This document shows positions 31,028 to 42,563 of a stretch of 64,000 nucleotides of DNA, piece by piece. Source of the stretch: Spinacia oleracea (lineage: Eukaryota > Streptophyta > Magnoliopsida > Caryophyllales > Amaranthaceae); the NCBI RefSeq assembly GCF_020520425.1, contig NC_079491.1, positions 32,851,449-32,915,448 of the forward strand. Direction: 5' to 3'. The translations under genes were made by a program, and so were the position numbers. The first letter of the stretch is position 1. Each line of letters opens with the position of its first letter. Under the pieces are notes generated by a model. It ran no database searches and had not been told where the DNA came from. It saw nothing but the letters and a program-made list of their open reading frames with translations.

Positions 31028-34000
31028 TTAAGTTGCTGTGTTTGCTCTTTTCCTCCCCCTTAGACCCCCTTGTGATGTACTTGCTCCTGCTGCTGCTGAA
31101 GTGCTTGGTCCAGTGCTTGGTCCTCCATTCTTACATGTCCTTGAGTTATGACCAAACTCCCTGCACTTTCCACATTTCACATTGTTGTTCCTCTTCCCCT
31201 TCCTGGGTTCATTTGGTCCTCTCTTTCTCTTCTTAGCAAGTCTGCCAGCTTGTCTTTTGATGACTGGAGGCTGAATGGTAGGGAGAGAAAAGTTAGGCCA
31301 CTGTGTTGGGTCTGACATGGGGTGAATGTGGTCTGCATATGTAAGCTTGTATGTAGCAGACTTGAAGAATGGGGAGACAAAATCAATGGGGTTCAGCCTT
31401 TGGTCATAAATCACCCTGAGTGCATGCTTGCAGGGGATTCCAGAAATTTTCCACTTCCCACACCCACATCTTCTAGTTGATAACCTGATGGGGAAGTTCA
31501 CATGTGCATCTCTGACCTCAAATTCCCCCCCCCCACCACAGGCTGTAGCATAGCAGAACCTAGACTCTCCTGTTCTTTCATCCACCTCTTTCTTGGCATA
31601 CTCAGTCAACTGACCATCCTCCATATCAATTGCCATGTCAAATCTTGCCCCAACCCTCTCCATACACCACTTTCTGATTGTTGTACAACAACACAACAAC
31701 ATACAACATTATACAAAGAACATCACAAACATCAGAAAATAAAGGAACAGAACATGAAGTGGTGAGCTATACCTTCCAACAATGAGAATACAGGCATGTC
31801 TCTGTATGGTTTTGTGCATGCATTGAATGACTCCATAAAGTTTGTTGTGTTGTGATCACAACAAACAGCAGGGTCAAACATATGCCTGGACCACTGCTCC
31901 TGGCATGTGTCCAAGTATGCAGCAGCATTTGGATCATGAGCAGTGATCTTCTCTAATGCTTTACCATACACATACTCATTGTGTGCATTTGCAGCTATCC
32001 AAAACAGTTTGAAGAAAGCAGATCAACTAAATCCATTATTTTTGCAATTCATGTACAAGTGTTGGCAGCAAACTCTCCTAGTAGCTCTAGGAAAAGTATC
32101 TCTCACTGCCAAGTCAACTCCCTACACAGAATATGTTCATTTTAGGCCAATCATATCTGTTGCAATATTATAAAATTGAAACAAAAAAGGAGCAAAATGA
32201 ACATATACCTTCATCCTGTCACTGATGAAGGTCCAATCATCTTTGTTGCAACCCTCTTGCTCAAACATCTGCCTCAAGCATCTCATGAAATGTGTCCAAC
32301 TATCACAGCTCTCTGTGTCCACTATCCTATAAGCCAGAACAAATATTTCATTGTTCCCATCAATGCCAACAGCTGTGAGTAGGATCCCCTTGTAAAACCC
32401 ACTTAGATGAGCCCCATCTATTCCAATTATAGGCCTGCACCCCCTCAAAAACCCCTTGACTTGAGCAGCAAAGGAGAAGAAACAAGCTCTAAACTTGGGG
32501 TTCACATCCCCACTTGTAGCACCCCATGAAATCAGTGCATAACTTCCTGGGTTTGTCTGTTTAATCATCTCAGCATACCTAGGAAGCAACTCATAAGCCT
32601 CAGCCCAACCACCATGTATCTTCTCTACTGCCATACTCCTTACTTTGTACAACAATCTCTTTTTAACCCTCAATTGAAATGTCTCCTGTGCATACCTTCT
32701 CAATGTCTCAACAGGAATTTCAGTGTTGGCCTCAATTAGACTCATCATGTTCTTACATAGCCACTCAGAGGTCACCACAAGGTTCTCCTCCAATCTCCCA
32801 CAAGTTTTGTGGCACCCACTGATCCCCTTAATAGCCCAACTGACACTGTCAAACATCTTACTTGCATGTATCCTCCAGTCACAAGTTTCTATTGCACACA
32901 CTGCAGTGTACCTCTTACTGTCAGCCCTCTCAACACTAAGTCCAAACCCCTCTTGTATGCAAAAACTCCTCAAAACATCTAGGAAAGTGGACTTGTCTGG
33001 AAAGATCAACCAAGGTTCTAATTTGATGGACCCATATGGTTGATGAGTCCATATCTTTCCATTCTTGTAGGCCTTATCCATCTTACTAGAACCATCCAAA
33101 CATTCCTCAAACAATAAGTCAGGCACATCATCTGTTATCACCTCAGCCTCCACATCAGAGTCAACCCAATCATCAAGTTTATCCTCCTCTAGTTCAGAGT
33201 CTGGTTCAGATTCCTCCCAATCTGAATCCTCACTCTCCTCTTCTGAACCTATATCCTCAATATCAGTGAACACCCTTGCACTCTTTGACCTCCCTGTACC
33301 CTTCCTACCTATGCCCTTCCCTTTGGATACCCAAGTTCCAGCTTTCTTGGCAGTCACTTTGTTCACCCTGAACCCTGTAGGTCTAGTTCTGCCCCCCTTC
33401 CTTTTAACAGCTTCAGACTGATTCTGTGTTGGTGTTGAATGGGGTGGCTGATCATTTTGGGTGTTCTTTGGTGGTGGGGAATGGGGTGGTTGATCATTTT
33501 GGGTGTTCTGTGGTGGTGGGGAATGGGTGGGGTGTGTTTGTGGTGATGGGTTGGGTTGCTGTGGTGGTGGGATGGGCTGCTGTGTTGTTGGGGTGGGTTG
33601 TTGTGCTGGTGGGATTGATTGTTCTGGAGTTGGGGTGGGTTGCTGTGGTGTTGAGGTGGACTTTTTTGTTGTTGGGGTGGGTTTTTTTGCCTTTGGTGTG
33701 GCCTGTTTTTGAGTTGGGGTGGGTCTCCTCTTAGGGGTCAGTTTCTTGGCTTTAGGAACCTTAGGAGCTTTTGGAGTAGTTGGCTTGACTTTGGCCTTTT
33801 GTTTTGGTTTAGGAGAAGTAGGTTTTTTGGAGGGTGAAGATTCTTGTGTGGGTTGTGGTTGAGAGGCTCCTGGAAACACCTCATCAGCACCATCCTTGCT
33901 TATAATCCTCACATACTCAGTGCTTAAGTCCTCACAATCAACCACAGGCACCTCCACAGCTACTGTGTACTCCATTTGTTCCTGAAATTCCCTTAAAATG

Positions 34001-34416
34001 TCCTCTCTCTCCTGTTTTTTCCTCATTTCCTCTTCATCCTTTCTTTGAGCCCTAAGAAGTTCATCTTGTCTCTCTTTGAGCTTTCTCTCACTCTCCTTCC
34101 TATGATGCTCAATTGTGGCAACAACATTTCTAAACACCACTCCTGGTTTGTCTGTACCCTCAACCCATATTTCAGCAGTGTCCTTACCCCAATTCCATCC
34201 CCACATTAGCTTCATTGTCTTATCATCTACCAACTCAACTCTACCACAGAGAGACTCAATAAACAGGGCAAATGTACTAGGTAAAAACACATCCTGCCTA
34301 ACAGATTCCTCAAAAATATCCAAAAACAACCTCAAAAGACGATACTTTTCCATGTCTGTAACTCTCACATCAAAGCTATGTGATCCATGATGCAATAACA
34401 ACCACATTGCAGTCAT
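31028..34416 (-). pseudogene. MULE-2 transposase with a premature stop
   Basis: Exon 1 (34416-32209) is open for more than 700 codons: N-terminal PB1-like region (TAMWLLLHHGSHSFD), coiled coil, Pro/Thr/Gln-rich repeats, acidic stretch, MuDR DNA-binding region (CDWRIHASKM), and the catalytic domain with GIDGAHLSGFYKG and FISDRMK. A donor at 32208 and an acceptor before 32121 restore the GVDLAV continuation. Exon 2 then has an in-frame TGA at 32024-32022 (after KNNGFS) where MULE-1 reads through. The last exon (to 31028) keeps the SWIM motif (CGCGKWKISGIPCKH) and the CCHC knuckle (CGKCREFGHNSRTC), but the base pair expected as its AG acceptor (near 31685) reads AA. At least one, probably two, disabling lesions. 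Confidence 0.85.
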
Positions 34417-35178
34417 CCTAAAGGGAAAATTTAAGAAAAAAAAACATGAATTTTGATTCAACCAACAACAATTCATCAATAAACAACCACAATCATGATC
34501 ACAATGAAATTCAACAGGTCACAATCACAACTTACAACTAACCAAACAATTATTCACAACAAATCCAAGGAATAACTAACTTCTAACCAATCAATTAATC
34601 TCAACTGACAATTTCAAAAAATCACTGACAATTTCGCAAAACCCTAACCCTAATCAATCAATTTCGCGAAAAAAATTGTACTTTACAAGCAAAATAAATC
34701 AGCGAAGAAGGGATTATTACCTTGAAGTAGATAATCCAACACGGAAAAGGGCCCTTGTTCGTCCACTGCACCCGAAGCTCTAAATCGCCTCCAAGTTGCC
34801 CCCTTTTTGTCGCGAATTCACCAAACGAACACCCACGAACTCGCCAAAAGAGAACGCAACAAATTTCACTAAATTCTTGAAGATCTACCCAGAATTTTGT
34901 CAGTTACAGTAGAATTGATGAGGGTTGAAGAACAGGGGAAAGGAGAGAGAAAGAAGAGAAGTTGAGAAGTTTTTTTTTTTTTGGAATTTCAGTCACAGTT
35001 GTTACCTAAATCGCGCCAAACAACAATTAAGGGCAAATTGGTAAAACATCACTAACGGCAAGCTAACGTCTGTTAAATCCAGGAGCATTTAATGAACAGT
35101 ACGGAACTTTAGGGGTATTTTATGATTTTTGAAACACGCAGGTGTATTTGGTGCATTATTGCAAACCTCAGGGGCATT

Positions 35179-35220
35179 ACAATAGTACAATTACGAGTAT
35201 ACCCTTAGTATCCTCTATTA
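35179..35220 (-). repeat. 5' LTR of the copia element, outer part
   Basis: ACAATAGTACAATTACGAG to CCTCTATTA matches the end of the LTR at 20136-20245 but lacks its last two bases (CA), and is followed by the AGAGT target duplication. Confidence 0.75.
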
Positions 35221-35225
35221 AGAGT

Positions 35226-36177
35226 AGAGGGGCGAAGGTAGATACTACCGCTACGATGACGACCGTGTCCGCCGTGACTGCCATAACGATCAGTCGATCA
35301 CCTTGTTGTAGCCTCCGCCGCCGCAACATCAACTGCGAGACTGGGCCTCATTGACGGTAATTTGACGACGGTGGAGATCACCTGCTAGATCAAATCAAAA
35401 TCACAAAAACTGAAAAAACAAAAACCTAATACCAAAAACAAAGATTAAAAGTCAAAAGAATTAATCAAAAAAATCTAGACAAACGGCATCAACGATTCAC
35501 GAACTAGAATAACTATATCAAACAAAATTAGTCAAACAACACTTTCAGGAAAACGATTTACATCAACTGGATACTACTAATTGCACCAAACCCTAACCCT
35601 AGAAACTGCGATTCAACTTTGAAATCATGAAGAAAATGGAGGAGATGAAGGAAAATGGAGGAGAGAGATGGAAGAATTACATCGTCATCGCTTCATTCTT
35701 GACCTCGCCGTTGTCGTCGTCGTCGCAGGCGATTTTTAGGATAGGGAAAGACGAAAAGTTGATAAATCTTGCGAGGAGGAGAATCACAAACGCCTCATCT
35801 TCGGCTTCGGCTTCGGAGGCGGACTAACTCGTCGAGAGTGTATGGGCGGCGACATGGATTCCGTCGACCACTCAATATGTGCGCCGAAGAGAAGGAATGC
35901 GAGGTATTTTGAAAAGAGATTGTGAGGAGAGAGAAATGTATTAAGTTTAGAAAAACAGGTTTTTATACGACCCCTGAATGTACACCTAATGGATTATTTG
36001 ATCCATATTGATGCAATGCGGCCAGATGAAGAAGACTGGCGCCTACTAAAATAAAAGGGGGTCAACGATCTTGAGTTGGGGGCTGTGGAAACAAAGGGCG
36101 AGACCGCTGAAGGAGCAAAGACTCCAGCATCTGAAGTAGTCATTAAATCCATACCCACATGTATTGATAATTATTAA
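35226..36177. other. Unassigned sequence right of the copia element
   Basis: The first 600 bp are moderately GC-rich with GACGACGG/GCCGCCG words and AAACCCTAACCCTAG, as in 5' regions of plant genes. Frames such as 35627-35827 (66 codons, Lys/Glu-rich) have no recognisable domain. It may be the remnant of a host gene that the copia insertion separated from sequence left of 20131, but I cannot show coding continuity. Confidence 0.4.
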
Positions 36178-39056
36178 TGGCTGGATAGGTATGCACGTAT
36201 TTTATATGCATACCACATAAAACGACTGCGTTTTATAAGAATTGAGCTCAATTTCTATTCCGTGCCCAATTTTTTCGCCATTTTATCTTTCCTTTAACCT
36301 GTCTCCATTTTCTCTCTCCTATAACCTTTTTCTCTCTCCTCTAACCTCTCTCCATTTTATCTCTCCAGGATTTCGAATTCCTTCGCGAAGAAATTTCGGA
36401 TGATTTCGCCGGAAAATTCTCGGACTATTGTCGTATGTTCAGATCTACGTTTCTGTTAGGGTTTCGAAGGTTTCAAGCAATGTGAAACGCGACGACGGCG
36501 GAGAACGCTTTTGCTAGATCGGAGTCGTTTCGAGCTGGAGAAGAAGATGAAGAGGCGCTTTGTTGCAACACACGCCCCGGGCCACAAATGGTAAACATAC
36601 ACCAAATTACTACTCGTATTATTACTGCTTTACTCCAGTACTGTATATCTCTCTTGTTCTCTCATTCACTTTGATTAATTTCTCCAAATAAGATAAAATA
36701 GGCAGCTTCTTAGAGGAGTAGATAGAAAGCAATGATATTTTTTTTTGGTAAATGATTAAGAATTATAAGTGTGATTAGAATGAACTACATTTGGTGATAA
36801 CTTGTTGTTGTTGGTGGTATTGTGTTTAGGATTGTTGCCCCTAATGTGGTAGTTATTGCTGAATATTAATTAATTCTTAATTTGTTATGTTCATTTTATA
36901 ACTTATCATGTTCAACTCATAAGAGAGGATGTTCACAAATAATTATACTTTTGTTTGACATTCTGTTTTTTTTCAACTCTCGTGTTCAATTTATAAAGAA
37001 TCGTGTTCGATTTACACAAAATCATATTCAATGACATTTGCCTTATAAAACTAATATATCTTCAATACTTTCGTGTGATGTTCATTTTCTCAAGTCTCAT
37101 GTTCAACTTATAAAGAATTATGTACAGCCAAATTTAACCTATATAACTTATAAAGAACTATGTACAAAATCATGTTCAACTAAATTTAACATATAAAACT
37201 AATATATACGATTAGTTTACTAATATAAGTTAAATACAATCAGTTTACTGATATTAGTTCACTTTTTTGTGAATACGATTAGTTTACTTACTTTCCTCTT
37301 GAAATGCAGACCTAAATATAGTTAGCCGACAATTAAAGCCCTTTGGAAATGATGAACTCTATGAAAGTAATCTAGCTTCGGTGTGCAAGTTGTAAAGGTA
37401 TGTCAAATGTTCCTGCTGTATCTTTGATATTTAATCATGTTTGTATTGTATAAGTAGATGTTCATTATTTTTACTTAATGATCTGAAGTGCTGCTGTATA
37501 AAATTTGTCATGTTCAAATTGTAACAGTAGATGTTCAAATTAATATCGTTGATGAAATTAATAATAACAAGATGTTCAGTTTCTCAAGTCTCACGTTCAT
37601 CTTATAAAGAATCTTGTTCTACTAAATTCAAGTTATTAGACTATGATATATTTATAAATAAGAACACTTTAGTATTATGTTCAGTTTTTCAAGTCTCATG
37701 TTCAACTTATAAAGAATCATATTCAACTTATTAAAGAAATTAGTGCGATTTGTATTGGAATTGAAATTTTAGGAGTTATTAAATTGTTGATATCGTTTGC
37801 TTTGATAATATACACTGAGAATTTTGTGTAAGGCAATGGACGATTGTAAGGATACTTTGTTTTGGGGTGTTTTCCTCGTAAGATGAATATGCCACTAAAA
37901 AGTGATCCTCGTTTAGTTTATAATTTATCATGCTCAACTAAATTCAACCTATAAAACTATGATATGTTCAACTCTTTTGTGTGATGTTCAATTTTTTCAA
38001 GTCTTACGTTCAATTTATACAAAATTATGTTCAACTAAATTTAACTTATAAAACTAATATATGTTCAATACTTTTGTGTGATGTTCAGTTTCTCAAGTCT
38101 CATGTTCGATTTATAAAGAATTATGTACAGAGTCATGCTCAACTAAAATGCAAGCAACAACAGTAATAAGAAGATGTTCGTTATTCTTTACTAAAAGATC
38201 AAAAGTGGCGTTGTCTAAATATTGTCATGTTCAGTTTATAATTTTTCATGTTCAACTTATAAAATATGAAATTCAATTTAAAAAAGATGATGTTCAGAAA
38301 TAAGAACACTTTTGTGAGATGTTCAGTTTCTCAAGTCTCATGTTCAACTAAATTCAACTTATTAATTAAACTATGACATGTTCATAAATAAGAACACTTT
38401 TGTGTGATGTTCAGTTTCTCAAGTATTATGTTCAACTTATACAGAATAATGTTCAACTAAAAACATTATGATTTTCCTGCAGTAAGAAAAAGTTTAATAA
38501 GAATGTGATAACAAAAGAAAAATGCTGATTTAGAAATGTAAGATATGGTATTAAGAGAGGTTGTAAGAATTGAAGAAGAATTGAAGAAGAATTGAAGGCA
38601 GAAGCAACCAAAAAAGAATCTGCAAATAAGGAAGAAGAAGAAAGAGAAAGAACAAAGAGACCAACATAGCGAAAAAAGTGGAAGCCGAAAGGAAGCAGAA
38701 AAATTAGAAGCATATAAAGAGAAAAGAGGCAACAATCTCTAAAATAGAGGAAGAGATAGAAAATAAATGTCATGTTCATTTTCTGAACATGAATATTCAT
38801 TAAATTACTTTAAATGTCCATTTGTTTGTTCCTTATGTATGCTTGCAGCTTACTAAAATAATGAGATTTTTTTTGGAACACAAGCGTGATAAAAAAATTA
38901 AAATAAAAAATTTTAAAAAAATTATTTTTTTTAAAACAAAAAAAAAGGAAACAGAATAATGCATTAAAAAAAAAGGCTAAAACTGCTAAAACGAACCATT
39001 GAAGCTCATATGCATGCAAAAATGCAAAATTGCATGCATACCTATGCAGCCAAAAA
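36178..39056. mobile_element. Possible TIR element bounded by GGCTGnATAGGTATGCA
   Basis: GGCTGGATAGGTATGCACG at 36178 and its inverted relative TGCATACCTATGCAGCC ending at 39056 enclose a motif-rich 2.9-kb segment. No matching target duplication was seen, so the boundaries are tentative. Inside are a GC-richer block (36395-36590) that ends in a plausible splice donor, and the ATGTTCA array. Confidence 0.35.
36890..38470. repeat. ATGTTCA motif array
   Basis: ATGTTCA followed by AACT, GTTT or ATTT recurs more than two dozen times in 1.6 kb, mostly on the plus strand. It often sits inside longer units such as TCAAGTCTCATGTTCAACTT, TATAAAGAATCATGTTC and AACTAAATTCAACTTAT. Spacing is irregular, so it is a degenerate higher-order array and not a simple satellite. 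No protein is encoded. Confidence 0.8.
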
Positions 39057-39608
39057 TTTGGGCGTGTATTGACCAGCGACAGACTCACGACTTTTGTCAT
39101 TTTGTGGTATGATGCGTCAGTCCGTTTTTGTTTGTACTAGACTTTAGCCCGTGCAATATTAAATTGTTACGTTAAAATAAAACTCCTACATATATCAACT
39201 GCTATATTTTACCTATTAGATTAAACTGATTTTTTTTTTTTGATTGAATTTCATTTTAGATTTATTTTTTTTTAATTATTATAGTGTTTGATTTTGGATG
39301 AAATTGTATATAAGTAATATTAATAATTATTTAATAAAATATTTACGTGGCACCTAATTATTTATCTACGTGCCATTCGACTTTTTAATTCAAAAATAAT
39401 TTTGAAGTCTTATTTTTCATTGGCTGAAACCATTAGATTTCCTACATGGCGCTCTAATATTGGATTAATGTCTGATTTTGGATTGAATTTTATTTTAGAT
39501 TAGTGTTTGATTTTGGATGAATTTTATTTTAGATTTATTTTTTAATTATTAGAGCGTTTTATTTTTTAATTATTAGAGCGTTTGATTTGGATGAAATTGT
39601 ATATATTA

Positions 39609-39640
39609 CTCCCTCCGTTTCTTTTTGTTGTATCCGTTTC
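39609..39640 (+). repeat. Left inverted repeat of the mariner element
   Basis: CTCCCTCCGTTTCTTTTTG then TTGTATCCGTTT. Partner at 45985-46015. Confidence 0.85.
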
Positions 39641-40195
39641 CTTTTTAGTCGTTTCATAATATTGTATCCACTTAGAATCTTTCCATTTTTGGACATACTT
39701 TTTTTCCTAAAATACCCTTATATTTCAATCTAATAACCAAAAAACCTAAAGAATCTACCCATATTCCCACCTAATTTTCCCCACCCATAATATTTTATTC
39801 ATTTAACCCACCCACCTCCCTTATTAAATTAATAAAACCCTAACGTCACTCTCACCTCTCTCTCCTTATAACCCGTCCCTCTCACCCTCTCTCTCCTCAT
39901 TCTCTTCGGATCCCTCTCTCCTCCTGTCTCCCTCTCTCTCCTCAAGAAATCTCTCTGTTTCTCTAAAAACCCTAACCTTCTCCGCCCCTGTTCTTCGTTT
40001 TTTTGGTGAGATCTCTCTGATCTTTGGGTTTTTCGCTCAAAATTGTTCTCAAACTTTAACCGGAACGACATTCCGGTGAGATCCCCTCTAGTTTTGTCCC
40101 CTTTGTCGTCCCAAATCCCGGTTGGTAATCGATTCTCTGGTGAAATTTTTTTGGGGATAAAATCGGAGTTTTATTAGGGTTTTATTAATTTCTTA

Positions 40196-41375
40196 ATGGG
40201 ATCCTCTTCCTCCAAATATCTTCCGACTTATTCGGTTGGTACTTCTGGGCAACGAATTCCTGACTCAAACTGTGATTGGGGCTCGAAATGCATTTGTCCC
40301 AACAACGAGCACTCGTATTCTGGCGAGTATCTGAATAATTTGAGGTTGGCCCAGAAGGAGAACACGAGTACCCGAAATTATCTCAAAGCTTGGTTTGAGA
40401 AAATGGAAGTGGAGCCTGGTGAAGAGGTGGAGTCCAAATACGACGATCGAGTCCCCACACCAGCAGATCTGAGATTCTTTGGAGGAGACGAATCTGATGA
40501 GGTATATTTCCTTATTTTTGGGTTTTTTTCCTGATTTTTCGAGTTAATTAGGGTTTACTCTGTTTTTGGGGTTTTTTGTGTTTCTTGGAGAAAATCTGTG
40601 ATTTTTGGTTGAAACGTAGGTTTTCTAATAAAATTAGGGTTACTCTGCATGTTCTGATTTTTTGTGATTTTTTGTGAATTTTAATGATTTTTTTTCATTT
40701 GTTGATGATTTTTGTGAATTGTTATAGATTTAACATTGGTTCATTTTTTTTCATCATGCATGTCCCAAAAATGTTTGATTTTTGTGTTAAATGATGAAGT
40801 TTTCGAATTGCATGTCAGAGATTCGTTGATAATATTTGTTAAATGATGAAGTTTTCTAATTGCATGTCAGAGATCCCTTGATTTATTTTGTTAAATGATA
40901 AATTTTCGAATTGCATGTCAGAGATCCCTTGATTTTTTGGTTAAATGATGAAGTTCATGAATTGCATGTTAGAGATCCCTTGATTTTTCTCGATTTTTAT
41001 GAGTTTATTTAAATTGCATGTTGAATACCATGAATGTTGGTCTGTTTTGGTTGATTTGGATGTTCAATTCCATGATTACTTTGATGATGTTGTTCTTTGA
41101 TCTTGATAAGTTGATGTGAAATATATTAAACATATTTTATGTCCCCTCTTGATTGCAAGGAACCCAATCACTCTGATTCATTCGACCTATACTATGTGGG
41201 TGAGTGTGAGAACACAACTGCTGGTCCAGAGGTTTCTGATGGGCAATGTTCGGTTTCGTCCCCAAACGTGAAGGAAGATGAAATAAAAAAAAGCCACCTA
41301 AGGGTGTTGATGATGCTTAGAGATAAGTGTGTCTTCTATAAACCCTCTTTTAATTATATTTGGATTGCTGGTTAG
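40196..41375 (+). CDS. Two-exon gene of unknown function inside the mariner element (about 173 aa)
   Basis: Exon 1 is 40196-40501 and exon 2 is 41160-41375. The donor GAG/GTATAT and acceptor TTGCAAG/GAACC give a phase-0 join, and the combined frame stays open to TAG. The product starts MGSSSSKYLP, which fits an N-myristoylation signal (Gly2, Ser6, Lys7). Two cysteine-containing segments (DSNCDWGSKCICPNNEHSYS), an acidic middle (EVEPGEEVESKYDDR) and a second-exon segment (FDLYYVGECENTTAGPEVSD) follow. I recognise no family. It is transcribed away from the transposase gene, so it may be a captured host gene or a second element gene. The 658-bp T-rich intron contains a 50-bp tandem repeat. Confidence 0.5.
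40789..40990 (+). repeat. Tandem repeat of about 50 bp, four units, in the intron
   Basis: AAATGATGAAGTTTTCGAAT followed by TGCATGTCAGAGATCCCTTG recurs four times with small changes. Confidence 0.8.
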
Positions 41376-41790
41376 CTGTGGAGACATAAGGTGGAGTAGC
41401 CAACAACTGTGATCTGTTGTTGGCAAGGGGTGTTGTTGTTTTGTTGATGATGTGATAGGGTTTGGAGTGTATTCATGTCCTCTATTATTGCCTTGTTGCT
41501 TGAAACATGTTGCCTTGTTGATTGATGAATGTTGCCTTGTTGATTGATGAATGTTGCCTTGTTGATTGATGAATGTTGCCTTGTGTGCTTGTTGTTTTAA
41601 TAATGTTGCCTGTTGAAACTGTGATATGTTTGCTGGTTGATTAGTGTTGCCTTGAGAGGGGTGAAAGCATATGGGATGGTTTTATGAATAAAATTTTAAC
41701 ATGTGATTGGAAAAAAACAGTTTCATTAAAGTCCCCTCTTATTGTTTGTCTTTCCTGAATGCTTGGTCTGTGATGTTAGGGTTTGAATGA
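41376..41790. other. Non-coding spacer with GTTGCCTTG repeats
   Basis: Follows the stop of the two-exon gene. GCCAACAAC...GTTGTTGGC forms a short hairpin near 41401-41427, and ATGTTGCCTTGTTGATTG is repeated three to four times at 41508-41585. Confidence 0.6.
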
Positions 41791-41944
41791 GGTCTATGAT
41801 GAGTCTTTCAGTGCTGAGAAACTATCCATGTTTCATAAACCACAGTGCGCCATTAGCATCCAGCCGTAGGCTGTATGAGGCTTTTGTGTGCTAATGGTTT
41901 GTGAACATGGTGTGGTTCAATGAAGCTTGGGGACATCTGAGACC
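41791..41944 (+). other. Long hairpin H1
   Basis: GGTCTATGATG pairs with CATCTGAGACC, and CATGTTTCATAAACCA with TGGTTTGTGAACATG. Arms of about 60 nt with mismatches. Confidence 0.65.
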
Positions 41945-41965
41945 AAATTTAACATGATTTGTTTT

Positions 41966-42053
41966 GGCTTTCCGATCTTTTGCCAGTTTTAATGTCTTAG
42001 GAATCAATGAAATTGAATCCGTCACATATAAACTGGCATTAGACCGGGGAGGC
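41966..42053 (+). other. Compact hairpin h1a (88 nt)
   Basis: TTTTGCCAGTTTTAATGTC pairs with the ACATATAAACTGGCATTA side, and the pairing extends to GGCTTTCC/GGGGAGGC at the base and GGAATC/GAATCC near the loop. Confidence 0.65.
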
Positions 42054-42110
42054 AATTCATGTCTTGTTTACTTAGAGGTTAGTTGTCCCCAAAAGTGCCT
42101 TTGTATGTTA

Positions 42111-42259
42111 CATCGATGATGAGTCTTTCATATGCTGAGAAACAATTCAAGTTACCTACACTCACTCGTGCTGCCATTAGTATCAGTGATGATGCTTCTC
42201 AGGCGCTAAGTGTGTGTAGGTTGAATTTGTTTCAATGATGCTTGGGGACATCTGAGATG
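42111..42259 (+). other. Long hairpin H2
   Basis: CATCGATGATGAG pairs with the GGGGACATCTGAGATG side, and AAACAATTCAAGTTACCTAC with GTAGGTTGAATTTGTTTC. Confidence 0.65.
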
Positions 42260-42297
42260 AATTTTGATGTCATGCATGTTTTACTTTTGTTAGTTAG

Positions 42298-42381
42298 GTG
42301 GTCCTTCAAAGGGGATTGACTTATTTTTAAATATCCAATGCGATAGTTCACAATTTGTCAATTCCCTTTGGAAGGACCACC
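42298..42381 (+). other. Compact hairpin h2a
   Basis: GTGGTCCTTCAAAGGGGATT pairs with AATTCCCTTTGGAAGGACCA. The stem is nearly perfect over about 24 bp with a loop of about 35 nt. Confidence 0.7.
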
Positions 42382-42473
42382 ATGACACTTAAACAACATG
42401 TTTGATTGTGGTGTTAATGATAATCAATGATGTTAAAGGTTGATATCCTGAGATTTATGTTTCAATACTTGTC

Positions 42474-42563
42474 CTTTAACTCCTTTTGTCGAATGGAGTG
42501 ATTGTCATTTCACATGATCAGTAGTGAATATCAATCATTCCGTTCGGCAAAAGGATGTTAAAG
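42474..42563 (+). other. Compact hairpin h2b
   Basis: CTTTTGTCGAATGGAGTGAT pairs with ATCATTCCGTTCGGCAAAAG over about 20-25 bp with a few mismatches. CTTTAAC/GTTAAAG closes the base, and further weak pairing continues outward to about 42445/42600. Confidence 0.7.

Larger units (their letters stand above)
30021..35178. mobile_element. MULE-2, older Mutator-like transposon inside the copia LTR
   Basis: The left end CGGTTTTTTCATGAAATGCCC begins exactly where the copia LTR is broken. The right end is the inverted copy but lacks the outermost 15 or so bases and the expected 9-bp duplication, so the right junction was deleted together with a few LTR bases. The inverted repeats match over about 75 bp with a few differences and then diverge. 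Contents parallel MULE-1: a GRF zinc-finger gene (+) and a convergent transposase (-), here with a stop codon. It is older and inactive. Confidence 0.85.
20136..35220 (-). mobile_element. Ty1-copia retrotransposon, split by two later insertions
   Basis: On the minus strand the order is 5' LTR (35220-35179 and 30020-29957, split by a MULE), primer-binding site, gag, protease, integrase, reverse transcriptase, RNase H (split at 24862/20569 by an LTR element), polypurine tract, 3' LTR (20245-20136). The Gag-PR-INT-RT-RH order defines Ty1-copia. The LTR is only about 110 bp, short for a full-length copia element. The gene is broken by frameshifts in gag and by stops in integrase and RNase H, so it is inactive. 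Confidence 0.88.

Noticed and set aside
33426-33734. Plus-strand Gly/Val-rich frame
   Set aside because: Reverse reading of the Pro/Thr/Gln-rich region of the MULE-2 transposase.
36178-39056. Clean transposon with a defined target duplication
   Set aside because: The inverted ends look related, but no matching direct repeat was found, so it is kept only as a low-confidence candidate.
38453-39100. Minus-strand hydrophobic frames (Phe/Leu/Ser-rich)
   Set aside because: Reverse reading of an A-rich, GAAGAAG-rich stretch; low complexity and no conserved motif.
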